64,000 nt of DNA from Streptomyces sp. SJL17-4 (GCF_036826855.1 NZ_CP104578.1:2170001-2234000); one strand, 5' to 3'. Shown: positions 25,435 to 34,584, counted from the first letter of the stretch. A program made the numbers and translations. Notes: a model not told the origin generated them from the sequence alone.

Positions 25435-26760
25435 TCAGTCGCCGACGGTCTTCGCCGCCTCGTCCCACCTCTTGTTCAGGCCGGCGAAGAAGTCCTCGAT
25501 GTCGCCCTTCTCGACCCCGCGCGCGGTGTCGACCAGCTTCTGGCGGTAGTCCTGCTTGTTCAGGCCGATCTCCGCCGCCTCGTCGATGTCGTTGACCGCG
25601 GCCGTCTTGGCCTCCGACCGGTCGAAGAACGTGACATCGTTGTCAACGAACTCCTTGAGCGTGGCGGGCATAGGAGCGGACTTCAGGGCGGAGACGACGC
25701 CCTCCTTCTCCGCGAAGCCCGACTTCTCGGTGAACCAGTCGACCCAGGCACGCGCCGCGGGCTTGTTCTCGGAGTAGATGCTGACGGCCTGCTGGTAGTC
25801 CGAGACCAGGGCCCCGCAGAACTTCCCGTCGTTCTGGACCGGGAAGGGCATGAAGCCGATGTCCGCCGGATCCGTGCCACCCTCCTTCGCGGCCTGCTGC
25901 ATCTGCGTGATCGCCCAGGAGCCCAGCATCATGGTGCCGATCTTCCCCTCGGCAAGCAGCGCCTTGGAGGACTCCCAGTTCGTGGTTGTCGGGTCCTTTT
26001 CCGACAGGCCCTGCTTGACTATGTCGTGAAGCAGGGTGTCGATGGTGTTCATCTCACTGCCGGCCTTCCAGGGGGAGACCGGGCCGGCCAGGGCGTTGCT
26101 GGCCTGGGCGTCACAGCCGACGCCGCCCAGGTTGCTGGTCCACTGGGTCAGCGGCCAGCCGTCCTTGAAGTTCGTGTAGTAGGGGGTGGCGCCCGTCTTG
26201 TCCTTGATGGCCTTCAGGCCCGCGAGGAACTCCTGCGGGGACTTGGGCCAGGTGGTGATCCCGGCCTTCTTCCACAGCGCCTTGTTGTAGACGAAGCCGT
26301 TGGCGGTGCCGAACTGGGCGACGCCGTAGACCTTGCCGTCCACCTCGGTCTTGTCGCTGAAGCGGTACTTCGACATCTCCTGGGTCGTGCCGAGAGGCGC
26401 GAAGAACTTCGGGTAGTCGTTCTTGGCCACCGCGCCGGGGATGAAGAGCACGTCGCCGTACACCTTGCCGTTCATGCGGATCCTCACCTCCCCCTCGTAG
26501 TCGGTGATGCCGTCGAAGGACACCTTGACCTTGGGGTAGATCTTGTTGAACTCCGCTGCGTACTTCTTCAGGGTGCCGTTCTTGACGAGGTCGGTCCGCT
26601 GCGTAAGGACCTCGATCTTGCCCGAGACCTCCTTCGCGTCGGACGGAGCGGTGGCCGCCTCGCCCGTGACGCCACTGCCTCCTCCGCTGCACGCCGACAG
26701 CGCGAGCATCGCAGCGGCCAGCACAGCGCCCGAGAGCGCAGTCGTCTTCTTGTGCCCCAT
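25435..26760 (-). CDS. sugar ABC importer substrate-binding lipoprotein (family 1)
   Basis: 441 aa. The signal sequence has KK, a hydrophobic core and the lipobox ALSAC, so the protein is membrane-anchored outside the cell. The mature part has the family 1 extracellular solute-binding layout with GTANGFVYNKALWKKAG and a tryptophan-rich ligand region. The ATG has GAAGGAG upstream. It heads the importer operon and is divergent from the beta-mannosidase. Between them are two TTAACCGGTTAA-like sites. Inferred ligand: beta-manno-oligosaccharides produced by the mannanases. Confidence 0.9.
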   Translation of the reverse strand: MGHKKTTALSGAVLAAAMLALSACSGGGSGVTGEAATAPSDAKEVSGKIEVLTQRTDLVKNGTLKKYAAEFNKIYPKVKVSFDGITDYEGEVRIRMNGKVYGDVLFIPGAVAKNDYPKFFAPLGTTQEMSKYRFSDKTEVDGKVYGVAQFGTANGFVYNKALWKKAGITTWPKSPQEFLAGLKAIKDKTGATPYYTNFKDGWPLTQWTSNLGGVGCDAQASNALAGPVSPWKAGSEMNTIDTLLHDIVKQGLSEKDPTTTNWESSKALLAEGKIGTMMLGSWAITQMQQAAKEGGTDPADIGFMPFPVQNDGKFCGALVSDYQQAVSIYSENKPAARAWVDWFTEKSGFAEKEGVVSALKSAPMPATLKEFVDNDVTFFDRSEAKTAAVNDIDEAAEIGLNKQDYRQKLVDTARGVEKGDIEDFFAGLNKRWDEAAKTVGD

Positions 26761-27035
26761 GGCCCAACTCCTTCAAAGTCACGGCTCAGGTCATCGGTGG
26801 GATGACGGCACTATGTCAGCCAGTCGTGAACCGGTAAAGTGTTGATTTCCAGCGTGATGCCTAATCGTTACCCGAGCTGGCCGACTGTCGCGGAGCAATG
26901 ACGCCCTGCGCTTGCCACATCACGCGCCATACAGCTTGTGCTTCACCGGTTCATGGACAGTTAAGTAAATGTGGGGCTAACTTGTCGGCCCGTACATGCA
27001 TCCCGCCCAATGCCAGGCGATTGGAGCCGCACACC
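26761..27035. promoter_or_regulatory. divergent promoter region with two operator-like sites
   Basis: Lies between the sugar-binding lipoprotein (leftward) and the beta-mannosidase (rightward). TGAACCGGTAAA at 26827-26838 and TTCACCGGTTCA at 26942-26953 each match TTAACCGGTTAA at 10 of 12 positions, one nearer each gene. The second is itself palindromic in its outer bases except where C replaces A. Joint repression of import and hydrolysis by one LacI protein is inferred. Confidence 0.55.
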
Positions 27036-29435
27036 ATGAAGGACGTCACCCAGCTGCACGAGGGGTGGAGCCTGCGCCACGAGGGCGCACTGCTCCCGGC
27101 GCAAGTGCCCGGCTGTGTCCACACCGACCTGCTCGCCGCCGGGGTGATACCGGACCCGTTCCTCGGGCAGAACGAGACGGACATCGCCTGGGTCGGGCGC
27201 CGGGCGTGGTCGTACACGAGGGAACTCGCCACCGGCAATGGCGGGCACGAGAGGAGTGAGCTGGTCTTCGAGGGCCTGGACACCGCCGCCGAGGTCCTGC
27301 TCGACGGCGTGCCCCTCGGCTCGACCCGAAACATGCACCGCGTCCACCGCTTCGACGTCACGGGACGGGCCGGAACGCTGGAGGTGCGTTTCGACTCGGC
27401 GTACGAGGAGGCCGAGCGGGTCCGGGCACTCACCGGCGACCGGCCGAACGTCTACCCCGAGCCCTTCCAGTACATCCGCAAGATGGCCTGCTCCTTCGGC
27501 TGGGACTGGGGACCCACTGTCGTGACCGCCGGCATGTGGCGGCCGGTGCGGATCGAACACTGGTCGACCGCCCGGCTCGCCGAGGTTCGCCCGCTGGTCA
27601 CCGTGGACGGCGCCACCGGTCGCGTCGAACTGCGCATCCGGACCACCCGCACCGAAAGCAGTAGGGGCCGCCCGCTCACCCTGCGCGCCACGGTGGCCGG
27701 GGCGACCGCCGAGACCTCCTACGAGGGCACGGAGACGGTGCTCCGCCTCGACGTGCCCGAGCCGGAACTGTGGTGGCCACGGGGCTACGGTCCCCAGCCG
27801 CTTTACGGGCTCGATGTCGAGCTCCTGGACGAGGACGGCGCGCCGCTCGACTCCTGGTCGCGGCGGATCGGCTTTCGCACCGTCACCGTCGACCGCGCCG
27901 CCGATGCGCACGGCACCGGTTTCACCTTCGTCGTCAACGGGGTGCGGATCTTCGCCCGAGGCGTCAACTGGATCCCCGACGATGTCCTGCCCTCCCGGGT
28001 CACGCCCGAGCGCTACCGCACCCGGCTCACCCAGGCTGCCGAGGCCAATATCGACCTGGTACGGATCTGGGGCGGCGGGATCTACGAGGACGACGCCTTC
28101 TACGACGTCTGCGACGAGCTGGGCCTGATGGTGTGGCAGGACTTCCTCTTCGCCTGCGCCGCCTACCCCGAGGAGCAGCCGCTGCGCGGGGAGGTGGAGG
28201 CGGAGGCGCGCGACAACGTTGTCCGGCTGATGTCGCACGCCAGTCTCGTCCTGTGGAACGGCAACAACGAGAACCTGTGGGGCTTCCGCGACTGGGACTG
28301 GGAGGAGCCGCTGGCCGGCGACTCCTGGGGCGAGGGCTACTACCTCGGGATCCTCCCCCGGATCGTCGCCGAACTCGACCCCACCCGCCCCTACACCGCC
28401 GGCAGCCCCTGGTCCGGCTCCTGGGACCACCACCCCAACGACCCCCGGCACGGCACCCACCACTCGTGGGAGGTCTGGAACCGGCAGGACTACGCCGAAT
28501 ACCGGGCCGACGTCCCCCGCTTCTGCGCCGAGTTCGGCTGGCAGGCACCGCCCGCGATCAGCACCCTGCGGCGCGCCCTGCCCGGCGAGGACCTCGCCCC
28601 CGACTCCCCCGGCATGCTGCACCACCAGAAGGCCGAGGACGGCAACGGCAAGCTGAACCGCGGCATCGAGCACCACTTCGGCCTGCCTGACGGGGACTTC
28701 GACCGCTGGCACTACCTCGCCCAGGTCGTCCAGGCGCGCGCCGTCGCCGCCGGCATCGAACACTGGCGCTCCCACTGGCCGGTCTGCGCGGGCACAGTCG
28801 TGTGGCAGCTCAACGACTGCTGGCCGGTCAGCTCCTGGGCCGCCATCGACGGCGACGGCCACCTCAAGCCGCTCTACCACGAGCTGCGCCGCGTCTATGC
28901 CGACCGGCTCCTGAGCCTGGTGCCCACCGAGGAGGGTCCCGTACTCGCCCTCGACAACCAGTCCGGTACGACGTGGCGCACCACGGTCGTCCTGCGCCGC
29001 GTCGCCGCGGACGGCACCGTGCTGAAGGAGGTTTCGCTCGACCTGGAGGCCGCGGCCCGGACGGTGGTGCGGATGGTCGTCCCGGCGTCGCTGCTGCCCG
29101 AGGCCGACTCCGGAAAGGAGCTCCTGGTGGTAGACGCGGACGGCCTGCGGACGGTCCACCTGCCGGTCTTCGAGAAGGACTTCGCCTACCCGGTGCCCGT
29201 GTACGACGTCCATGTCGAGCCGACCGGGAACGGCGACTCGGTCGTGACGGTCGCCGCTCACACCCTCATGCGGGACCTCCTGCTCCAGGCGGACCGGCTG
29301 GCCCCGGCTGCGAGCGCCGACCACGGGCTGGTCACCCTGCTGCCGGGCGAGGAGGTCCGGATCAAGGTGCGCGGCTGGGCGGGCGACGACCCGGAGGCCG
29401 TGCGCGGGGCCCTGTTCAGCATCGGAGCGGTGTGA
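27036..29435 (+). CDS. beta-mannosidase, GH2
   Basis: 799 aa, no signal peptide, so cytoplasmic. It has the GH2 layout: jelly-roll sugar-binding domain (about 1-170, with KMACSFGWDWGPTVVT near its end), immunoglobulin-like domain, TIM barrel and C-terminal beta-domains. Catalytic acid/base E412 is in LWNGNNENLWG and nucleophile E499 in FCAEFGWQ, both typical of beta-mannosidases. It would release mannose from imported manno-oligosaccharides. The ATG has GGAG 9 bases upstream. Its stop overlaps the start of the second LacI gene by 4 bases, so enzyme and regulator are coexpressed. The coding sequence contains a perfect GACAACGTTGTC at 28212-28223. Confidence 0.92.
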   Translation: MKDVTQLHEGWSLRHEGALLPAQVPGCVHTDLLAAGVIPDPFLGQNETDIAWVGRRAWSYTRELATGNGGHERSELVFEGLDTAAEVLLDGVPLGSTRNMHRVHRFDVTGRAGTLEVRFDSAYEEAERVRALTGDRPNVYPEPFQYIRKMACSFGWDWGPTVVTAGMWRPVRIEHWSTARLAEVRPLVTVDGATGRVELRIRTTRTESSRGRPLTLRATVAGATAETSYEGTETVLRLDVPEPELWWPRGYGPQPLYGLDVELLDEDGAPLDSWSRRIGFRTVTVDRAADAHGTGFTFVVNGVRIFARGVNWIPDDVLPSRVTPERYRTRLTQAAEANIDLVRIWGGGIYEDDAFYDVCDELGLMVWQDFLFACAAYPEEQPLRGEVEAEARDNVVRLMSHASLVLWNGNNENLWGFRDWDWEEPLAGDSWGEGYYLGILPRIVAELDPTRPYTAGSPWSGSWDHHPNDPRHGTHHSWEVWNRQDYAEYRADVPRFCAEFGWQAPPAISTLRRALPGEDLAPDSPGMLHHQKAEDGNGKLNRGIEHHFGLPDGDFDRWHYLAQVVQARAVAAGIEHWRSHWPVCAGTVVWQLNDCWPVSSWAAIDGDGHLKPLYHELRRVYADRLLSLVPTEEGPVLALDNQSGTTWRTTVVLRRVAADGTVLKEVSLDLEAAARTVVRMVVPASLLPEADSGKELLVVDADGLRTVHLPVFEKDFAYPVPVYDVHVEPTGNGDSVVTVAAHTLMRDLLLQADRLAPAASADHGLVTLLPGEEVRIKVRGWAGDDPEAVRGALFSIGAV
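28212..28223. promoter_or_regulatory. operator-like GACAACGTTGTC inside the beta-mannosidase gene
   Basis: A perfect match to the operator found before the mannanase and the ROK kinase, here encoding RDNVVR within the GH2 gene, upstream of the second LacI gene. It may be an internal operator or a coincidence of codons. Confidence 0.35.
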
Positions 29436-30478
29436 GCGCCCCAGCTTCTCGTGCCCCCGGCCGGCGTGTCACGATCAACGACGTCGCTGCGCTGGCCGGG
29501 GTGTCCAAAGGCGCGGTGTCCATCGCATTCAACAACCGTCCGGGAGTGTCCCCCGCGACTCGGGAGCGCATCTTCTCTGCGGCCCGGGAACTTGGCTGGA
29601 GCCCGAACCAGACCGCGCGCAACCTCTCTGGCCAGCGGGCGGGCATCGTCGGTCTGGCGATCTGCAGGCCGGCCCGGCTCCTCGGCCTGGAGCCCTTCTA
29701 CATGGAGTTCATATCCGGCATCGAGGACGTCCTCGCCGAGCGCTCCTGCTCTCTCCTTCTCAGGCTCGTCCGCGACCTGGAAGAGGAGAGCACGCTCTAC
29801 CGGGAATGGTGGCGCAGCCGGACGGTGGCAGGGGCGATCCTCGTCGACTTCCACCACGACGACCCGCGGGTACCGCCGCTGCGGGCCCTCGGCATGCCGG
29901 TGGTGGCCGTGGGGCACCCGTCGTTGACCGGCGGGTTCCCGTCGGTCTGGACCGACGACGCTTCCGCAGCCGCCGAGGCGGTGCGGTACCTGGCTGCGCT
30001 CGGGCACCGACGCATCGCCCGCGTCGGCGGTCCCGCCGGCCTCGGCCACAGCGGCATCCGCGCCGCGGCGTTCGAGGCGACCATGGCCGAGCTGGGCCTG
30101 GGCGGAGGGCGGCAGGTGGCGACCGGCTTCGTGGGAGAGGAAGGGGCCCGGGCCACCCGCAGTCTCCTCATGTCCCAGGACCGGCCGACGGCGATCGTGT
30201 ACGACAACGACATCATGGCCGTCGCCGGGGCGGCGGTCGCCTCGGAGATGGGGCTGTCGGTCCCTGACGACGTCTCCCTCCTGGCCTGGGACGACTCGCA
30301 GTTGTGCCGGCTGACGCACCCGCCCCTGTCCGCGATGAGCCATGACGTACACCACTTCGGGGAAGAGGTCGCCCGGACCCTTTTCGGGATCGTCGAAGGC
30401 ACCCACAAGGGCGCCCGCCAGGTCCCCACCCCGTCCCTGACTCCGAGAGGGTCGACGGGCCCGCCGCCGCGTGTTTAG
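29432..30478 (+). CDS. LacI-family transcriptional regulator (paralogue 2)
   Basis: 348 aa. Helix-turn-helix VTINDVAALAGVSKGAVSIA followed by the sensor domain. The GTG overlaps the beta-mannosidase stop by 4 bases (GTGA). It is a close paralogue of the LacI at 22348, with the same EPFYMEFISGIED and DNDIMAVAGAA patterns, but the recognition helices differ (KGAVSIAFN versus KVAVSYALN). This suggests different operators, and two operator types are in fact present. A 66-bp perfect palindrome begins at its stop codon. Confidence 0.9.
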   Translation: MSAPASRAPGRRVTINDVAALAGVSKGAVSIAFNNRPGVSPATRERIFSAARELGWSPNQTARNLSGQRAGIVGLAICRPARLLGLEPFYMEFISGIEDVLAERSCSLLLRLVRDLEEESTLYREWWRSRTVAGAILVDFHHDDPRVPPLRALGMPVVAVGHPSLTGGFPSVWTDDASAAAEAVRYLAALGHRRIARVGGPAGLGHSGIRAAAFEATMAELGLGGGRQVATGFVGEEGARATRSLLMSQDRPTAIVYDNDIMAVAGAAVASEMGLSVPDDVSLLAWDDSQLCRLTHPPLSAMSHDVHHFGEEVARTLFGIVEGTHKGARQVPTPSLTPRGSTGPPPRV

Positions 30479-30543
30479 AGAACCAGGCACGATGTTGGGG
30501 GGCTGCCCGTGCGGGCAGCCCCCCAACATCGTGCCTGGTTCTC
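30478..30543. terminator. 66-bp perfect palindrome (bidirectional terminator-like)
   Basis: Two perfectly complementary 32-base arms with only TG between them (30478-30509 and 30512-30543). The left arm starts with the last base of the LacI stop codon. It lies between converging genes. No T-tract follows in either direction. Perfect pairing over 32 bp is much longer than a normal terminator. Confidence 0.7.
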
Positions 30544-30641
30544 GGGAGGCGTGGAAACGGAGGAGGAGCGGGTTCCGGGGCAGGGACGTGCCGGCGGAAC
30601 CCGCTCCTCTCGCACCCGGTGCGGCGGGTGCGGTACGAAGG

Positions 30642-31949
30642 TCAGCCCTTGGCGCAGGGAACGCCGTCGAGGCTGAAGGAGCCGGGCACGGCGCCGGCGC
30701 CCGCCACGTTGATACCGAAGCTCACAGCCCCACCGACCGGTACGGACTCGGTCCAGGACTCGCTGGTGGCGCGGACCTGCCGCCCGGTCTGGTCGACGGA
30801 GGCGTTCCAGGCGGAGTTCACCGTGGTGCCGGCCGGGAGGGAGAAGTCGAGCTTCCAGCCCTTGAGGGCCTGCTCACCGGTGTTGCGGACGGTGATGTCG
30901 GCATTGAAGCCGGTGCCCCAGTCGTCGAGGCGGTAGGTGATCGAGCAACCGCGCCGGTAGACGCCGGCCTCCTGGGAGGTCTGGCGGATGCCGTCGGGAC
31001 CGTTGAAGAGGCGCTCGCCCCAGGCGCTCAGCCGGTCGGCGTCGAAGCCGGTGGCGAGGTCGAGGTACTCGACGCCGCCGCCGTTGCCGCTCCAGGACCA
31101 GCCGAGGTAGCCGAGGTCCAGCCGGCGGGCGGTGGCCATGATGGCGTCCTCGTCGGGGTTGCCGTCCGAATGGTCGTAGCCGAACTCGCCGACCACGATC
31201 GGCAGTCCGCGGTCGACGAAGCTGCCGAGGTACTCCTCGACCTCGGCGGCGGTGTCGTACACGCCGTACATGTGGATGGAGAAGACGGTGTTGCGGTCGG
31301 GGTCGGAGGCGAAGACGGCAGGGGCGTTCTCGCGCATGGTGCCCGACCAGTCCTGGCCCCAGTTGGGCGCGTCGACCATCAAGGTGTGGTCGAAACCGGC
31401 CGCACGCAGCCGGCCGATGGCGGCCTTGGTGTCCTGTGTCCAGGCGCTGTAGCCGGCGTTGCCGTGGGGCTCATTGCCGAGGTTGACGATGACGTACTTC
31501 TCCTGCCCCTTGAGGACACTCGCCACCTCCAGCCAGTAGTCGACGGCTTCGGAAAGGGAGGCGGCATCGCTCTGCTCGCCGTAGCCGGTGGTGTCGTGGG
31601 CCTCCAGGACACATACCAGCCGATCGACCTTGCACTGGGAGACGACGGTCGCGACGTCGGCGGCGTCGTTCTTCGTCCAGCGGGTGCCGGTGGAGAGGAC
31701 CACTCGGACCGAGTTGGCGCCGAGCGCCTTGATGTCGCTGAGGGACTGCCCGGTACGGTCCGCGTACCAGGTGTGTGCGTGGTTGACACCGCGAAGGACG
31801 AAGTCCTTGCCGGTTGCGTCGACAAGCCGCCCGTCCACGACGCGGAAGCCGTCGGAGCGCTCGGCGGCCTGGGCGGTGACGGGGACCGAGGTGATCGTAG
31901 CGGCGAGGGCGAGCAGTGTCGCTGCCGAGAAGACCCTTGTCCTGTTCAT
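30642..31949 (-). CDS. secreted endo-beta-1,4-mannanase, GH5_8 with CBM2
   Basis: 435 aa, extracellular, with a signal peptide ending near AQAAE. The GH5_8 domain closely parallels the one at 16672 (FVLRGVNHAHTWYAD; acid/base Glu in NLGNEPHG; nucleophile Glu in VVGEFGYD). A C-terminal CBM2 (from about residue 330, first Cys in RRGCSITY) follows almost directly, without the usual proline/threonine linker. The ATG at 31949 has GGGAG 6 bases upstream; an ATG at 32009 in the same frame lacks one. The upstream region carries a TAACCGGTTA palindrome. Third mannanase of the locus; paralogue of the first with a different binding module. Confidence 0.9.
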   Translation of the reverse strand: MNRTRVFSAATLLALAATITSVPVTAQAAERSDGFRVVDGRLVDATGKDFVLRGVNHAHTWYADRTGQSLSDIKALGANSVRVVLSTGTRWTKNDAADVATVVSQCKVDRLVCVLEAHDTTGYGEQSDAASLSEAVDYWLEVASVLKGQEKYVIVNLGNEPHGNAGYSAWTQDTKAAIGRLRAAGFDHTLMVDAPNWGQDWSGTMRENAPAVFASDPDRNTVFSIHMYGVYDTAAEVEEYLGSFVDRGLPIVVGEFGYDHSDGNPDEDAIMATARRLDLGYLGWSWSGNGGGVEYLDLATGFDADRLSAWGERLFNGPDGIRQTSQEAGVYRRGCSITYRLDDWGTGFNADITVRNTGEQALKGWKLDFSLPAGTTVNSAWNASVDQTGRQVRATSESWTESVPVGGAVSFGINVAGAGAVPGSFSLDGVPCAKG

Positions 31950-32288
31950 GTGGTGCTCCCAACTCGGTGCCGCTCCCCAAACAGACGTTGGCGCGGCGGT
32001 GCCTGACATGGAGTGAGATCACGGCTGACCGACGCCGATGACGCCGGGCGGGCCCACAAGTGGTGGGCGGACCGCCGCCGGGCCCCACTGCCCGGATATT
32101 GCTGCGGCTCGTTCCGGACAGTGGGGATTAACCGCAGTCACGATGCAGGACGTCGCCTTCTTCCATCAGCGATTCCCCCTGCCGTTTCCTAGCGGCCGAG
32201 TTGAGGCTAGGGGCCGTGATGGCTGATAACAATAGCCCGAACATAACCGGTTAAGTTTAGTGGTGGTTTTGTTGACCACCTTCTCCAT
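31950..32288. promoter_or_regulatory. upstream region of the GH5_8-CBM2 gene with TAACCGGTTA operator
   Basis: 339 bases. A perfect 10-bp palindrome TAACCGGTTA occupies 32244-32253, far from the mannanase start (about 295 bases), near the stop of the isomerase gene. A CCTAGC / GCTAGG inverted repeat lies near 32188-32211. No gene seen. Confidence 0.5.
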
Positions 32289-33482
32289 TCACCCGAGGCG
32301 TTCGGCAGTGCCCGTCGTGGCACGAAAGGCCATGCCGGCGCCCTCCAGTCCGGCCTCGGCGCCCGCCGGCACGTACACGGCCTGCCCGGGACCGATGTCG
32401 ACGTTCTCCTTCGTGGAGGAAAGGCTCATGGTCCCGGCGGTGCACAGGACGATCTGCGGGGCATCCAGCGTCACGCACCGCCGCGGGTCACCGGCCCGGA
32501 GGAGGTACCGCGACAGCCGGAAGTCGTCCACCGGCGCCGGGTACACTTCCTCACCCTCTCCCTCCTCCCGAGGGGACAGGACGCGAGTGGGCGGCGCGCC
32601 GAAGCGCACAGTCCGGCTCAGCTCTTCGGCGTCGACGTGCTTGGAGGTCAGCCCGCACCGCAGGACGTTGTCGGAGCTCGCCATGATCTCCACCCCGAGC
32701 CCGGAGAGGTACGCGTGGGGGACTCCCGCTCCGAGGAACAGAGCCTCACCGGGGCTCAGCTCGACATAGCGGAGCATGAGGGCGGACAGAAGTCCGGCGT
32801 CGCCCGGATACGCCCGAGCGATGCGATCGTAGGCGACGATGTGAGCCCCGGCCGTACCTGCCGCCGCGACGGCCAGCGCTTGGGCGACGGAAACGAGCAG
32901 GTCCGCCGGCGGGCGGAAGAAGGCGCGGAACACCTGCGCGAGTGCCTGCGGCTCGGGAACAGTGCGCAGGGTCTCGATGTAGGGCCGCAACCCGGGCACC
33001 CTCAGGGAGTCGAGCAGAGCAGCGCAGTCCTCAGGGCTCCGGAAGCCGCAAAGGCCTCGGAACGGGGTGAGAGCCACGATCATCTCGGGTTTGTGCTGGT
33101 CGTCGCGGTAGTTGCGGTGCACCGCATCCAGGGGCACGCCCAGCGCGTTCTCCCGGGCGAATCCGGCCTGGGCTTGGGCGAGATCCGGGTGCACCTGCAC
33201 GGAGAGCGGCGCGTCAGCGGCCAGGAGCTTGACCAGGAAGGGGAGGCGGGGCCCGAAGCGGCGCAGGGTGACCGCGCCGAGTTCGCCCTCCGGATCCTCA
33301 GCGACAATCCGGTCCAGCCGTGCCAGGGCCTCGCCCCTGAACAACCGGGAGGGCGCAGCTGGATGGGCGCCCATCCACAGCTCGGCCTGAGGCGCTCCGG
33401 TGGGCGGTAAGCCCATGAGTTCCGGCAGCAGAGTGCGGGAGCCCCAGTCGTAGGGCTGGAGGGTGTTGTGGAGAAGGTCCAT
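32289..33482 (-). CDS. manA: mannose-6-phosphate isomerase, class I
   Basis: 397 aa, cytoplasmic, zinc-dependent. It interconverts mannose-6-phosphate and fructose-6-phosphate, bringing mannose into glycolysis. Motifs: NTLQPYDWGSRTLLPEL at the start, the metal-binding SVQVHPDL and HKPEMIVALTPF segments, and the late ALFLGAGVPHAYLSGLG stretch. The ATG at 33482 begins MDLLHNTLQPYDWG, the typical N-terminus; a longer frame upstream has no family homology. It lies 127 bases downstream of the ROK kinase on the same strand, so the two probably form a mannose-phosphorylation and isomerisation pair. Confidence 0.93.
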   Translation of the reverse strand: MDLLHNTLQPYDWGSRTLLPELMGLPPTGAPQAELWMGAHPAAPSRLFRGEALARLDRIVAEDPEGELGAVTLRRFGPRLPFLVKLLAADAPLSVQVHPDLAQAQAGFARENALGVPLDAVHRNYRDDQHKPEMIVALTPFRGLCGFRSPEDCAALLDSLRVPGLRPYIETLRTVPEPQALAQVFRAFFRPPADLLVSVAQALAVAAAGTAGAHIVAYDRIARAYPGDAGLLSALMLRYVELSPGEALFLGAGVPHAYLSGLGVEIMASSDNVLRCGLTSKHVDAEELSRTVRFGAPPTRVLSPREEGEGEEVYPAPVDDFRLSRYLLRAGDPRRCVTLDAPQIVLCTAGTMSLSSTKENVDIGPGQAVYVPAGAEAGLEGAGMAFRATTGTAERLG

Positions 33483-33609
33483 GGTCTTTTCTCTAACGTG
33501 CGTACGGGAGATGAGGGACAGGGACGCCACAGCGTCCCGAAGGGCGCTCTGTGCCAGCGCACGCAGGCATGAAGAGACGACCCCGCCCACAACCGGTGAA
33601 GGCCGGACG

Positions 33610-34584
33610 TCAGACGGCCGACCGCCCCTTCGCGCCCACTCCGACACGGGGCAGTCCGGAAGAGGAGGCGCCGGCGGCGGCCGCGCCGATCAGTCCGGCG
33701 TCGAGAGCCAGCCCGGCAGGCACGACCGGAACGTCACGGGTGAAGTCAAGGACGGCGTAAGACTTCAGGTGGTGCCGCAGCGGCGCGAACAGCACCTCGC
33801 CCGCTTGGGAGACCCCGCCTCCAATGACGACCAGGTCGAGTTCGACGAGCGCGGCCGTCGCCGCAATGGCGGCGGCCAGAGCGCGGCCGGCCCGGTCGAA
33901 CGCGGCGAGCGCCCTCGGGTCACCGGCGCGGGCCGCTACCTCGACCTCACGGGCGGTGACGGGAAGGCCGGCCGGAGACGTCCAGCCCGATTCCAGCGCA
34001 TGGGCTGCGATCGCCGTCCCACTGGCATAGAGCTCAACACACCCCAGGGCACCGCAGGGACACTCGGGGCCGTTCTGATCGACAGTGATGTGTCCGATGT
34101 GGCCGGCGTTTCCGGTCGTCCCCACATGCACGGAACCTCCCAGGATCAGGCCGCCACCGACGCCGGTCGACACGACCATGCACAGAGCGTTCGCCACGTC
34201 CTTCGCCGCACCGATCCAGTGTTCTGCCGCCGCCATGGCGACCGCGTCGCCGACGAGCACCGGTTCCATGCCCGTCGGGACGGCAGGATGGATCCGCACC
34301 CGCTCCACCAGGGGGAAGGAACGCCAGGCCGGGATGTTGACCGGGCTCACCGTGCCCGCGAACGTGTCCACGGGCCCGGCGCTCCCGATCCCCAGACAGA
34401 ACAGCGAAGCCCACTCCGGATGGGTGGCCAGCTCATCCACGACCGAGTTGACCGCAGCCATCATCGCCTCGGCGGATCCGCGCGCGGGCGTCGCCCGCTG
34501 CGCCCGCGCCACCACGCATCCCTCGGCATCGACCAGCGCCCCGGCGATCTTCGTACCACCGATGTCCAGCGCTCCGTACACCAT
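33610..34584 (-). CDS. ROK-family sugar kinase (probable manno- or fructokinase)
   Basis: 324 aa. ATP-binding motif ALDIGGTKIAGALVD at the N-terminus, GNAGHIGHITVD containing the sugar-binding Gly-His, and the zinc motif CPCGALGCVE. There is no HTH domain, so it is an enzyme rather than a NagC-type repressor. The ATG at 34584 has GAGAGG 8 bases upstream; the frame further upstream includes the operator and is not coding. In this context it most likely phosphorylates mannose from the beta-mannosidase, feeding ManA. Glucokinase activity is an alternative. Confidence 0.88.
   Translation of the reverse strand: MVYGALDIGGTKIAGALVDAEGCVVARAQRATPARGSAEAMMAAVNSVVDELATHPEWASLFCLGIGSAGPVDTFAGTVSPVNIPAWRSFPLVERVRIHPAVPTGMEPVLVGDAVAMAAAEHWIGAAKDVANALCMVVSTGVGGGLILGGSVHVGTTGNAGHIGHITVDQNGPECPCGALGCVELYASGTAIAAHALESGWTSPAGLPVTAREVEVAARAGDPRALAAFDRAGRALAAAIAATAALVELDLVVIGGGVSQAGEVLFAPLRHHLKSYAVLDFTRDVPVVPAGLALDAGLIGAAAAGASSSGLPRVGVGAKGRSAV

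Noticed and set aside
26961..29324. 787-residue leftward frame opposite the beta-mannosidase
   Set aside because: Antisense shadow; the GH2 frame on the plus strand has catalytic residues, ribosome-binding site and operon context.
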